A stretch of DNA of 35,208 nt, from positions 1-35,208 of the forward strand of contig JAUHZF010000051.1 of assembly GCA_030426145.1 (NCBI GenBank), given 5' to 3'. Made by a program: the position numbers and the translations under genes. Positions 25,365 to 34,262 of the stretch are shown here, one piece after another. The stretch comes from Polyangia bacterium (lineage in GTDB: Bacteria; Myxococcota_A; Polyangia; Polyangiales; Polyangiaceae). The stretch's first letter is position 1, and each line of letters begins with the position of its first letter. The notes under the pieces were generated by a model. It did not search any database, was not told the origin of the DNA, and was given only the letters and a program-made list of their open reading frames with translations.

Positions 25365-27998
25365 ATGGCTTTCTCTACGAACCGGTTCCGTCGACTCCCC
25401 GGCTTGTCGCTCGCCGTCGTTCTCGCCGGAGGCGTCGTCGGCTGCACCAGCGATGGCAGCATCTCCTCGCCGTCCTCCGAGCTCGACCCGCCGACGACGG
25501 ACCCCGCGAGCGTGTGCCTGGCTGCGACCGCCAACACCGAGATAGCGGTCGTAGAGCTCGATCTGGGCTTCTCTGGCGACACCACCACCTATGCCGCCGA
25601 CCGCCTGCGCGTCGCCATCTCCCCCAAGGCGGCGGCTGAGGTGAGCCAGGAGCTCGCCGCCCACGGCATGTGCCTCACCGAGGTCGACGCCGACGGGGGC
25701 TGGACCACGGTTCGCCTCACCCCGGACGTCGGTCTCGAAGAAGCCCTGGGTCAACTTGACACAGTTGCGGGGATCACCGGCGTTCGCCTCGACCCCGTCT
25801 TCTTTGGCTCGGGCGGCAACGGCCATCACAAGGGCAAAGGAAAGGGTCACCACAAGGGTCACGGCAACTACGGGCACAAGGGCTGTGGCACCAGCGAGGA
25901 CCCGACGCCCGGCACCGTTTCGCTGTGGCACCTTGCCGCACTCCGCCTCGGGCCGGCCCTGAAGGACCAGCCCCACGCCAACGGGATCACGGTGGCGGTG
26001 CTCGACACCGGCCTGAACGCCAGCGGCGGCTTCGGCGAGGCCCCCGGCCTCGAGAGCACCAACGTCGCGGCCGGCTACGACTTCATCAACAGCGACAACG
26101 TGCCCGCCGACGACGACGGCCACGGCACCATGATCGCTGGCATCCTCGCCTCGCAGGGCGACTTCCCCGGCGTCGCGCCGGGGGTAAACATCCTGCCCGT
26201 CAAGGTGCTCGACAGTGCCCGCTCGGGCACCGAGTCGGCCTTGGTCGACGGCATCAACTACGCGGTCGCGCAGGGCGTCGACATCATCTCGATGAGCCTC
26301 GCTTTCCCGCCCGGCTACATCCCCTCCTACGAGCTCTCACAAGCCGTGTACGAGGCGCAGGCCGCGGGCGTGGTCTTGGTCGGTGCGGCCGGCAACCACG
26401 GCACGGGCGAGGTCGGCTACCCCGCTGCTTTCGGTGAGGTCATCGCGGTGTCGGGCGGTCGCATGGCCGAGACGTTCAAGGCGGTCGACGCCGAAGCGGC
26501 GCTGAAGGTGAAGGGTCGCAACTACGCCAGCAAGATGGCGAAGGCCGACTACTCCGGCTGGGGCGCCAACATCGACGTGCTCGCGCCCGGCGGCTCGCTC
26601 GAGCACGACCTCGATGGCAACGAGCAACCCGACGCCATCCCCACCGTCGGCTTCGTGGGCCCCATCGCCGACTACGACGGCTACTTCATGGCCGGCACCT
26701 CCCCCGCCACGGCACAGGTCGCCGGCGTGGCCGCCCTCCTCCTCGCCGCCGGCGCCGACCCCTCCGAGGTGCGCCCGTACATGTACGGCGACAGCTCGGA
26801 CGTCGGCCCGAACGGATTCGACATCTTCGCGGGTGCCGGCGTCGTCGACGCGCGCGGCACCATGAAGCGCCTGAAGAAGGGCCAGTCGCCCACCCAGGCC
26901 AAGGTCTTTGCCAACCCGCTTCTCACCATCGCCGAGGACGGCTCTGGCAACCGCTACGGTGTGGCCGCGGTCCAGATCATCGACGAAGAGAACAACCCCG
27001 TGGTCGGGTCCAGGGTCTATGGGCACTTCCGCGGCCCCGTGGCCCACGCCGTGGTGGGCGTGACCGATGAGCAAGGCCGCGTGCTCATGGTCTCGGAGCC
27101 GGTGGCGGGCACGGCCGATCTCTTCGAGTTCGGGGTCGACAAGGTCATCACCTGCCTCGACGACGAAGAAGGCTGTGAGAAGTCCTCGTCCTGCGACGAC
27201 GAGCTCATCCTCATCCCCGGCTCCTACGCGCAGTTCGAAGCGCAGACCTTCCGCTTCTTCTCCGCCTTCAACCCCGGCGGTGTCGGCATCGAGCCCACGC
27301 CCTTCACCTTCTCGATTCCGACCGATCAGCTCTCGGCCATCGTGAGCGACTTCGCGCTCTCGGCCACGCCGGGTGCTCCGTCCACGCAGGACCCGGTCGA
27401 CACCATCCCCGCGGACTTCGCCCAGTTCACCTTCGCCGACTCGCTCTACGTGCGCTCCTTCGGCTCCGGCGGCAGCAACGCCCCGGTGGTCTACGCCATC
27501 GATCGCGGCGTGCTCGCGAGCAACTGCGCCATCGCCGACAACGCCATCCCGGTGCCCGTCGACGGCGGCGGCATCGAGCCCACGCCCTTCCGCATCGGTG
27601 ACCCGCTCGCCGAGTTCCCGGCTGGCTTCGACCAGGTGACGACCCGCAGCGACGGCGGCCTCTTCCTCAACGGGCAGCCCACCACCGAGGCCGGCCTCGG
27701 TCTGCTCACCGGCACCACCGGCACCGTGCTGATCAGTGTAGACGGCTCGGTCTGTGTGCCGCAGGCTCACGACGTGAACAACCTCGACGTCTTCGGCGCC
27801 GGCGTTCGCACGGGCACCCTCAACGTGCATGGCTTCAACTACACCGGCAATGCCGACGCCACCTCGCCCGTGCCGAGCACGCTGAGCATCAACGACACCA
27901 CCCTGCACCGTGCGGTGGCGACGGGGCTCGTGTCGAGCACCGCGATGGGTGCTTCGTCGCAGGCGAGCGCCGCCGTCGACGGCGTCCAGAAGCCTTGA
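25365..27998 (+). CDS. Subtilisin-like serine protease lipoprotein (S8)
   Basis: This 877-residue protein has lipobox VVGC (Cys27). Residues about 50-148 look like an inhibitor-type propeptide. A His/Lys/Gly tract (residues about 151-173, with GHHKGKGKGHHKGHG) links it to the S8 catalytic domain, which holds Asp214 in VAVLDTGLN, His253 in DDDGHGTMIAG, oxyanion Asn344 in AAGNHG and Ser446 in MAGTSPATAQVAG. Residues about 510-877 form a beta-rich C-terminal region with two exact copies of GIEPTPF (encoded near 27286 and 27571) and a Cys-containing acidic loop. The protease should act outside the inner membrane. The start of the giant kinase gene overlaps its stop (TTGA), so the two are probably coupled. 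Its substrate is unknown. Confidence 0.92.
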   Translation: MAFSTNRFRRLPGLSLAVVLAGGVVGCTSDGSISSPSSELDPPTTDPASVCLAATANTEIAVVELDLGFSGDTTTYAADRLRVAISPKAAAEVSQELAAHGMCLTEVDADGGWTTVRLTPDVGLEEALGQLDTVAGITGVRLDPVFFGSGGNGHHKGKGKGHHKGHGNYGHKGCGTSEDPTPGTVSLWHLAALRLGPALKDQPHANGITVAVLDTGLNASGGFGEAPGLESTNVAAGYDFINSDNVPADDDGHGTMIAGILASQGDFPGVAPGVNILPVKVLDSARSGTESALVDGINYAVAQGVDIISMSLAFPPGYIPSYELSQAVYEAQAAGVVLVGAAGNHGTGEVGYPAAFGEVIAVSGGRMAETFKAVDAEAALKVKGRNYASKMAKADYSGWGANIDVLAPGGSLEHDLDGNEQPDAIPTVGFVGPIADYDGYFMAGTSPATAQVAGVAALLLAAGADPSEVRPYMYGDSSDVGPNGFDIFAGAGVVDARGTMKRLKKGQSPTQAKVFANPLLTIAEDGSGNRYGVAAVQIIDEENNPVVGSRVYGHFRGPVAHAVVGVTDEQGRVLMVSEPVAGTADLFEFGVDKVITCLDDEEGCEKSSSCDDELILIPGSYAQFEAQTFRFFSAFNPGGVGIEPTPFTFSIPTDQLSAIVSDFALSATPGAPSTQDPVDTIPADFAQFTFADSLYVRSFGSGGSNAPVVYAIDRGVLASNCAIADNAIPVPVDGGGIEPTPFRIGDPLAEFPAGFDQVTTRSDGGLFLNGQPTTEAGLGLLTGTTGTVLISVDGSVCVPQAHDVNNLDVFGAGVRTGTLNVHGFNYTGNADATSPVPSTLSINDTTLHRAVATGLVSSTAMGASSQASAAVDGVQKP

Positions 27999-30900
27999 CC
28001 GAAACGAGCGGCTTCGGACCACGGTATCGACTTGGCCAGCCGCTCGGAAAGGGCGGCATGTCCCAAGTGGTGCGGGCCTACGACCGCGCCCGCGACGAAG
28101 ACGTCGCGCTCAAGATCCTGAGCGGGGACACCCAGGCCAAAGTGCTGGCCGGCGAGTTCCGCTACATCGCATCGCTCAATCACCCCGGCATCGTCCAGGT
28201 CTACGACTTTGGCCTCGCCGACGACGGCCGTGCCTTCTTCACCATGGAGATTCTAGGGGAGGGCGATCTCTCCGACGTGGCCGAGCGCGGCTCACTCGGC
28301 TCGATGATGCGCATGGTGCGCGAGGTCTTCCGTACCCTCGACTTCGTGCACGCCCGCGGCATCGTGCACGGCGACCTCAAGCCCTCGAACGTGATGGTGA
28401 ACCTCACCGCCACCCACGAGCACTACCCCAAGCTGCTCGACTTCGGCATCGCTTGGGAGCGCGCGGATCAACAGCACGGCGGCACCGTTCACTTCATGGC
28501 CCCGGAGCTCTTCGCGCGGAGCCCTCGCCGCGACCATCGCAGCGACCTCTACGCGATGGGGATCGTGCTCTACGAGATGCTCACCGGCGACCTGCCCTTC
28601 GACGACCAGAGCATGGTGCGGCTCGCCCAGCACCACCTGAGCACACCGCCACCCGACCCGCGCGACCTTTGGCCCCGCATGCCGGGGGAGCTGGCCGAGC
28701 TCATCCTCCGCCTGCTCGAGAAGCGCCCGGACGACCGCTTTCAGCACGGGCGTGAGGTGGTGCAAGCCATCGACGCCTTCCTCGCCAAGACCCAAGCCCC
28801 TCCCTCGTCGCGGCGCGAAGCCTATGTGGTCGCCGACCCCGAAGTGAGCATCGCGGGAGAGGCGCGCTTCGTCGGCCACCGCGATGTGCTCGACGAGCTG
28901 ACCGACGCCGCGGCAGGTCTGAGTCACGGCCACTGCGTGGTGGTCGAAGGCGAGAGCGGGGCCGGCAAGACGCGACTGCTCAACGAGCTGCGCGTCGCCG
29001 TTCAGTTGCGCGGCACCGACTACATGGCGGTGCACCTCGGTGAGGTGGCCACGCCGGCCCACATGCTCGAGCGACTCGAGGCCGCCATCGGCGCCGCCAG
29101 CGACCACGCGGGCGACAAGCGCCCCATCACGTCCGATCGCGCGATGGCCACCGAAGTGGACCGACTCATTCTCGAGGCGGAGCGACTCGCCACCCTCGTG
29201 ACCACGCTCGCCAAGCGCCGCCCGCTCGTCTTCGGGCTCGAAGGCATCGATGGGCTGCCCGCCGAAGCGACGAAGGTGGTGCGCGCCTTCGCCCTGGGAC
29301 TTCAGTCGGGGCCAGTGATGCTGCTCACCACCACCCAAGACGGTGACGCTCCAGTCGCTCGGGAGCTGCTCGCCATCGACGACACGAAGCGGGTCTCGTT
29401 GCGGCGCGTGAGCAAAGAAGCCTGCGCCGACATCGTCAAATCTCGCCTCGGTGAGATGGAGGGCGCAGAGGCCATCGTCGAGCACGTCTACCGAGAGAGC
29501 GGCGGCAACCCCGGTGCGATCGGCCGCGTGGTCAGCGCCCTCGTCGCGAGCGATGCCATCGTGCTTCGACGGGACCGCTGGGTGGTCTCCGCCGCGCTCG
29601 GCGGGCAGCTGCCGGTGCTCAGCGCGGAGGCCGAGCTCCGCAAGATCGCCTCCAAGCTCGTGGCCGGCTTGTTACCCGTCGAGCGAGAGGTAGCGGAGGC
29701 CGCGGCCAACGTGGGCAAGCAGTGCGAGGTGGCGCTGCTGAACGCACTCGTCGAAGTCGACGACGTGCGTGAGATCGTTCTCGCCCTCATCGCGTCGCAG
29801 GTGCTGGAACCCGTCGACGACCTCCCGGGCCAAGCTTGGACGATGGTCGCGTTCACCCAACGCGACGTGCGCGAGGTGCTGCTCGACGGGACGGCGGCGG
29901 TGGTCGGGGACCACTACAGCCGACGCATCGTCGAGATCCTCGAGCGATGGCGAGACCAGGGCAAACCCTTCGCCCACGAGACCCTGGCCCGGCACCTCAT
30001 CGTGCGGGACCGCATCGAAGAAGCGGCAGAGGTCACCTTCGCAGGCATCCAGGCGAGTCCCTTGCCGTCGGCGGAGAGCGTGTCGCTGTTGCGCACGGCG
30101 CTCGCCGCCACCGAGACCGAACGAGAGGGCGCCGAACGCTGGTGCGAGCTCGCGATGCAGCTGGCGCAGATCGACTTGAACGAAGGCCGCAGCGAGCTCG
30201 CCATCGAGGGCTTCTCGGCCGTGGTCGAGCGCGCTCGAGGCTGCGCCCCAGGGCTGGGAGCCGCGGCCAAGCGGGAGCTCGGCGACCTGCTCATGGCCCG
30301 CAGCGACGCCAGCGGAGAAGACATGCTGCGTCGTGCTCTCGACGAAGCGCGCGAGAGCCATGCCGACGAGCTCGTGGGCAGTGCCGCCTACGCCTTGGCC
30401 AATCGCCTGATGCTCGCGGGACGCCACGACGAGGCCAAGGCCCTCTTGGCCGAGGCGCTCGAGGTGGCCGACGAGCGCAGCGACGACGATCTGAGGGCTC
30501 GCTCGCTGAAACTCCGGGCGACCTCGAACTGGATGCTGGGGCGCTTCGAAGAAGCCGAGGCCGACGCCCGCAGCGCCGTCGATGGTTATCGAAGGCTCAG
30601 CGCGCCCCGCGGCGTGGCCGTCTCCCTTGGCGCGCTCGCCAACACGCTCCTCACCCGGGGCCGCATCGACGAAGCGCAGAAGGCCTACGAAGAAGCGCTG
30701 ACCTACGCCCACGAGGCGGGGTGGCTCACGGGGATCGGCAAGCTCGAGTCGAGCCTGGCCGCCGCCGCGTACCACGTGGACGACTGGGATACGGCCTGCG
30801 AGCACCTCGATGCCGCGGCGGCGATCCTGAAGCGCACCGGCAACACCGGCGACCGCCTGACCGCGCTCAACGGCATGGGCTTCATCGCCACGAAACGAGG

Positions 30901-32971
30901 GGAGACGATCGAGGCCCGGCGGCTCTACGACGAAGCCCTCGCCTTGGCGCGGAAGGCGCACTACCGCAAAGGTGAGGTCGACGCGCTGAGCAACCTCGGC
31001 GAGCTGTCGCTCAACATGGGCGCCTTCGCCGAGGCCGACGATTACCTCGAACAGGCCCTCCGGCACGCCCGCGAGACGGGCGCCGTGTCGGCGGAGATCG
31101 AAACCGAGCGCCGCATGCTCGAGGCCGACCTAGCGCGCCACCGTTCGCCCTCCGACATCGCGGCGCGCGCCAAGGCCCTGCTCGCACGGGCCGAGGAGGC
31201 TTCGCTGGGCGCGGAGATGCTCCAGATCGAACGCATCACCGGCATCGCGCTGGCGCGCGCGCATCGACCGGAGGAGGCCAAGGAGAAGCTCGACGAGGTG
31301 GAGAAGAGCTTCACCAAAGCGGGCTCACGCTACGAAGCGGCGCGCACCGTGCGCCTCATCAGCGAGCTCACGAGCACCGGGCTCTTGCCCGATGCCAACC
31401 ACGAGCGGGCCTTGCGCAGTGCGTGTCGCGTGTTCCGTCGGCTCCGGGCGCAACCCGAGCTCGATGCTGCCCGCCGACTGCGTGACCGCCTCGGCATCGC
31501 ACCGAGCAGCATGAGCGTTCACGCGGGCTCCGACATCCCGCGGCAGTCGACCCCAGCCAAACCCTCCACGCCCTCGGTGCAGACCTTCGACTCCGAGGAG
31601 GAGCAACCGTGGGTGAAGGAGGACACCACCGAGCCCGACCCCATCGGGGAGATGGACACAGACGAGGACATCGACGACGAAGATTCCGTCATCCGTAGCG
31701 CGAAGGAGCGCGCGAATCATCCCACCCAAACGTCGGCCACCCCCAGCCGACGCGAAGCTTTCGCGAACGCGCCCACCAAGATGGCGGCGCCCCAGCTCAT
31801 CGACGTGGGCCGCGAGCTCAGTGAGATCTTGGAGCTCGACGAGCTGCTCGCGAGCATCGTCGACGCCGCCATCCGCACCTCGATGGCCCAGCGTGGTTTC
31901 GTCATCGCATGTGACAACAGCGGGCACCCCGCATTGCGCGTGAGCCGTGGGCTCGGCGGTCTCGACCTCGACGACGACCTCGAGATGTCGCGCAGCGCCG
32001 TCGGCCGGGTGATGGCCACGCGTCAGCGCGTGGAGTGGCGCAAGGCGGCGCCACCGGAGAACGCGCTGGGCGAGAGCGTCTCCCTGCTGGGTCTGCAAGC
32101 CCTGGTGGCATTGCCTCTCATCAACCGCGGTCGCCTCTGGGGTGTGCTCTATCTCGACACCCGCGACCCGGGGGCGGATCTCGCGGGTGAATCATTGCCC
32201 AACCTCGAGGCGCTGGCCGCCCACGCGGCGGTGGCGATTCAGAACGCGCGGCTGTTCGAAGAGCTCGGCCACAAGAACGAGCTCATGGCCGCGGCCGTCA
32301 ATCAGCTGCGGCATCCGCTCGACGCGCTCCAGCGCTGCGCCGAGGTCGCACACCAACAAGCGCAGGGCACGGCCAACGAGCGCATCATCGATACGGTTCG
32401 CGCACACGTGAGACGCATGTCGGTCATGGTGACGCGCCTCCTCGAGCTGGCGACGGCGGAACCCTCGATGGTGCGCGCCTCCAAGGTCAGCGTGCAGGTG
32501 CGCGACTTGGTGGACGCCGCCGTGCTCCAGCTCCGGCCGTTGGAGGATCTCGACGAGCGACCGCTCGAACTCGACGTGCCGTGGGGCCTGCCCACGTTGC
32601 TCGGCGACCGCGAGCAGCTCATCCAGGTCATCGCGAGCATGCTCGCGTCGGCCATGCGCGACACGCAGCCCGACGGCGTCATCACCCTTCGGGCGCTCGC
32701 GACCGAGCCGCCGATGCCCGACGACGACGACCCCTTCTTTCCCCCGCGCGACCTCGGTGACGACGCGGTGGAGGTGCGCGTGGTCTACCCGAGCTCAGGT
32801 CAGGGCCTCGGTCCGCTCGACGAGCTGGGCCTCGCCATCGCACGTGAAATCGTGACCCACCACGATGGCACCTGGGAGACGCGGACCGACGATGAGGGCA
32901 TCGCGACCATGACCGTGGTGCTCCCGTCGCTCATCGCCGATGAGGGGCGCTCGTCGCGCTCGGCGTCGTGA
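27995..32971 (+). CDS. Ser/Thr kinase with AAA, TPR, GAF and degenerate histidine-kinase parts
   Basis: This 1658-residue cytoplasmic signalling protein has these parts in order. The Ser/Thr kinase domain (about 10-265) has a Gly-loop (LGKGGMSQV), Lys40 in VALKIL, catalytic Asp127 in IVHGDLKPSN and DFG at 149-151, so it looks active. The AAA ATPase has Walker A GESGAGKT at 319-326. A long helical TPR-like region spans about 690-1130. An acidic linker follows, then a GAF domain (about 1272-1430). The C-terminal region resembles a sensor histidine kinase, but Asn1436 replaces the phosphoacceptor His (VNQLRHPL instead of SHELRTPL), and the N box has lost its Asn (IASMLASAM). The start is TTG 27995, overlapping the protease stop. 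Known relatives in myxobacteria regulate development; the role here is inferred only from its partners. Confidence 0.9.
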   Translation: MTETSGFGPRYRLGQPLGKGGMSQVVRAYDRARDEDVALKILSGDTQAKVLAGEFRYIASLNHPGIVQVYDFGLADDGRAFFTMEILGEGDLSDVAERGSLGSMMRMVREVFRTLDFVHARGIVHGDLKPSNVMVNLTATHEHYPKLLDFGIAWERADQQHGGTVHFMAPELFARSPRRDHRSDLYAMGIVLYEMLTGDLPFDDQSMVRLAQHHLSTPPPDPRDLWPRMPGELAELILRLLEKRPDDRFQHGREVVQAIDAFLAKTQAPPSSRREAYVVADPEVSIAGEARFVGHRDVLDELTDAAAGLSHGHCVVVEGESGAGKTRLLNELRVAVQLRGTDYMAVHLGEVATPAHMLERLEAAIGAASDHAGDKRPITSDRAMATEVDRLILEAERLATLVTTLAKRRPLVFGLEGIDGLPAEATKVVRAFALGLQSGPVMLLTTTQDGDAPVARELLAIDDTKRVSLRRVSKEACADIVKSRLGEMEGAEAIVEHVYRESGGNPGAIGRVVSALVASDAIVLRRDRWVVSAALGGQLPVLSAEAELRKIASKLVAGLLPVEREVAEAAANVGKQCEVALLNALVEVDDVREIVLALIASQVLEPVDDLPGQAWTMVAFTQRDVREVLLDGTAAVVGDHYSRRIVEILERWRDQGKPFAHETLARHLIVRDRIEEAAEVTFAGIQASPLPSAESVSLLRTALAATETEREGAERWCELAMQLAQIDLNEGRSELAIEGFSAVVERARGCAPGLGAAAKRELGDLLMARSDASGEDMLRRALDEARESHADELVGSAAYALANRLMLAGRHDEAKALLAEALEVADERSDDDLRARSLKLRATSNWMLGRFEEAEADARSAVDGYRRLSAPRGVAVSLGALANTLLTRGRIDEAQKAYEEALTYAHEAGWLTGIGKLESSLAAAAYHVDDWDTACEHLDAAAAILKRTGNTGDRLTALNGMGFIATKRGETIEARRLYDEALALARKAHYRKGEVDALSNLGELSLNMGAFAEADDYLEQALRHARETGAVSAEIETERRMLEADLARHRSPSDIAARAKALLARAEEASLGAEMLQIERITGIALARAHRPEEAKEKLDEVEKSFTKAGSRYEAARTVRLISELTSTGLLPDANHERALRSACRVFRRLRAQPELDAARRLRDRLGIAPSSMSVHAGSDIPRQSTPAKPSTPSVQTFDSEEEQPWVKEDTTEPDPIGEMDTDEDIDDEDSVIRSAKERANHPTQTSATPSRREAFANAPTKMAAPQLIDVGRELSEILELDELLASIVDAAIRTSMAQRGFVIACDNSGHPALRVSRGLGGLDLDDDLEMSRSAVGRVMATRQRVEWRKAAPPENALGESVSLLGLQALVALPLINRGRLWGVLYLDTRDPGADLAGESLPNLEALAAHAAVAIQNARLFEELGHKNELMAAAVNQLRHPLDALQRCAEVAHQQAQGTANERIIDTVRAHVRRMSVMVTRLLELATAEPSMVRASKVSVQVRDLVDAAVLQLRPLEDLDERPLELDVPWGLPTLLGDREQLIQVIASMLASAMRDTQPDGVITLRALATEPPMPDDDDPFFPPRDLGDDAVEVRVVYPSSGQGLGPLDELGLAIAREIVTHHDGTWETRTDDEGIATMTVVLPSLIADEGRSSRSAS

Positions 32972-33021
32972 TCGCGCGGCGTTCCCCCCAATCGGGCCAA
33001 AGATACCTATAATCCGCCGCC

Positions 33022-33720
33022 ATGGTGAAGCGCCCGGGCTCGTCTCGCTTGCTGCAGCTGATCGACGCGCTCGATCGCTCGGTCGAGCCCCAGCATCACA
33101 CGCGCATCATCAGCGACGCGCTGCACGCCGCGGGCATCATCGACCTGCCCCAAGACCGCGCCGCCTTTCGGGACTTCGTGAGCGGCCCTCTCTGCACGGC
33201 CATCTCAGAGCACGCGGGCGACGAGCAGGCCGACGAGGTCGCCTTCGCCCTTCGCCGCCAGACCAGCTACCGCGCACCCAGCTCGCGTGCCCCGCGATCG
33301 AATGCACCGAGCTCTCCCCCGAGCTCGCAGCGCACGCCCATGGAGACGGCAGGCTACGTCGGCGACCTCTTCGCCAACCGGTTCGACGTGCTGGTCGTCG
33401 ATGCCACGAGCGAGTTCTTCGACACCCTCAAGGTCCACCTCGACGCGCGTGATTTGGTGACGCAGAAGGACGGTCTGTTCGGAGATCTCGATCGCGATGT
33501 TCCGCCCCGCGCGATCGTGGTGCACGCCTCGCTCAACGTCGCCCTCGATTGGGCCAAGCGCGCCTACAGCCACCTCGATGAGCGGACGCCACCCATCCTC
33601 GTGGTCACGCGCGACGAAGCGCCCCCGGCGATCCCGAAGTACGTACTTTCGGTACTCGCGCCCGAGCCCTTGGCGACCGTCGTCACCTCGCTCGACACCC
33701 TGCTCGGCCCCACGCGCTGA
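33022..33720 (+). CDS. Protein with degenerate receiver-like domain
   Basis: This 232-residue protein begins 50 bases after the giant kinase gene in the same direction. The N-terminal helical part (about 1-80) is followed by a Ser/Pro-rich linker. Residues about 112-232 follow the receiver plan, FDVLVVDATSEFFDTL ... RAIVVHASLN ... PPILVVTRDEAP ... YVLSVLAPEP, but His occupies the phosphoacceptor position, one of the acidic pair is missing, and Ala replaces the Lys. It may be a pseudo-receiver that binds the kinase rather than accepting phosphate. It may also be the substrate of the Ser/Thr kinase; both are inferences. It ends directly against the convergent small lipoprotein gene, with no gap. 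Confidence 0.75.
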   Translation: MVKRPGSSRLLQLIDALDRSVEPQHHTRIISDALHAAGIIDLPQDRAAFRDFVSGPLCTAISEHAGDEQADEVAFALRRQTSYRAPSSRAPRSNAPSSPPSSQRTPMETAGYVGDLFANRFDVLVVDATSEFFDTLKVHLDARDLVTQKDGLFGDLDRDVPPRAIVVHASLNVALDWAKRAYSHLDERTPPILVVTRDEAPPAIPKYVLSVLAPEPLATVVTSLDTLLGPTR

Positions 33721-33879
33721 TCAGTCGGCGGGGCAGTCGACCGACGGGTCGGCCCAACCGAAGGTCATCTCGCGCACGGGGTGGGTCTGCGGACCCGCAG
33801 CCTCTTCTTCGGTGGTGCAGGCGACGCCTGCCATCAACACGGCGCGCCCGAGGGCGATCCATCGTCCGAGCTCCCGCAT
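33721..33879 (-). CDS. Very small lipoprotein (52 residues)
   Basis: A short open frame, ATG 33879 to TGA 33721, encodes a positively charged start MRELGRWIALGRAVLMAGVA followed by Cys, forming a plausible lipobox (GVAC at Cys21). After it comes an acidic tail (TTEEEAAGPQTHPVREMTFG, WADPSVDCPAD). The signal-sequence shape, high GC at third positions and neat fit between two genes support it. The ribosome binding site is weak. The function is unknown. It may form an operon with the lipoprotein gene 35 bases upstream. Confidence 0.55.
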   Translation of the reverse strand: MRELGRWIALGRAVLMAGVACTTEEEAAGPQTHPVREMTFGWADPSVDCPAD

Positions 33880-33913
33880 ATGTCAGTGGGAGGCGAGCCC
33901 AGCTCGAGAAAGG

Positions 33914-34222
33914 TCACATGTTCACGACGACTTCGTCGGTGTCGGGGAAGCGCTTCTTCACGATCTTGGTGACCTTCTCCTTGATCTCCTTGGCGTCACC
34001 CTCGGGCGTGTCGTTGAGCGTCACGGTCACGGTCTGTTTGCCGTTGTTCACGTTGATCTTCACCCCAGCGCCGACCCCGAGCTCCTTCTCGATGTCGTCG
34101 CTCACGGCCATGGCGTTCTCGAGCCCTTCTTTCATGGCCTTGCAGCCGGTGGTGGCGGGCACGACCGCCATCGCCAAACCCAACCCCAACAGCCCCGCGC
34201 GAAGCGTCTTCCCCAGGTTCAT
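33914..34222 (-). CDS. Small lipoprotein of unknown function
   Basis: This 102-residue protein starts at ATG 34222 (MNLGKTLRAGLLGLGLAMAV) and has a lipobox-like TTGC. The mature part has a helical beginning (KAMKEGLENAMAVSDDIEKE), then a beta-rich NGKQTVTVTLND segment and a charged helix (KEIKEKVTKIVKKRFPDT). No family is recognised. The TTG at 34231 is a less likely start. It probably lies in one transcript with the gene upstream (34263-35208) and the very small lipoprotein downstream. Confidence 0.75.
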   Translation of the reverse strand: MNLGKTLRAGLLGLGLAMAVVPATTGCKAMKEGLENAMAVSDDIEKELGVGAGVKINVNNGKQTVTVTLNDTPEGDAKEIKEKVTKIVKKRFPDTDEVVVNM

Positions 34223-34262
34223 GGTCCGCAATGCTACCCGGACTCACCCGGCGCGCCACTCT

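Noticed and set aside
26337..28022. Minus-strand open frame of 561 residues
   Set aside because: It is antisense to the protease gene, whose catalytic motifs are in order. The antisense product has no motifs and is rich in Gly/Arg/His.
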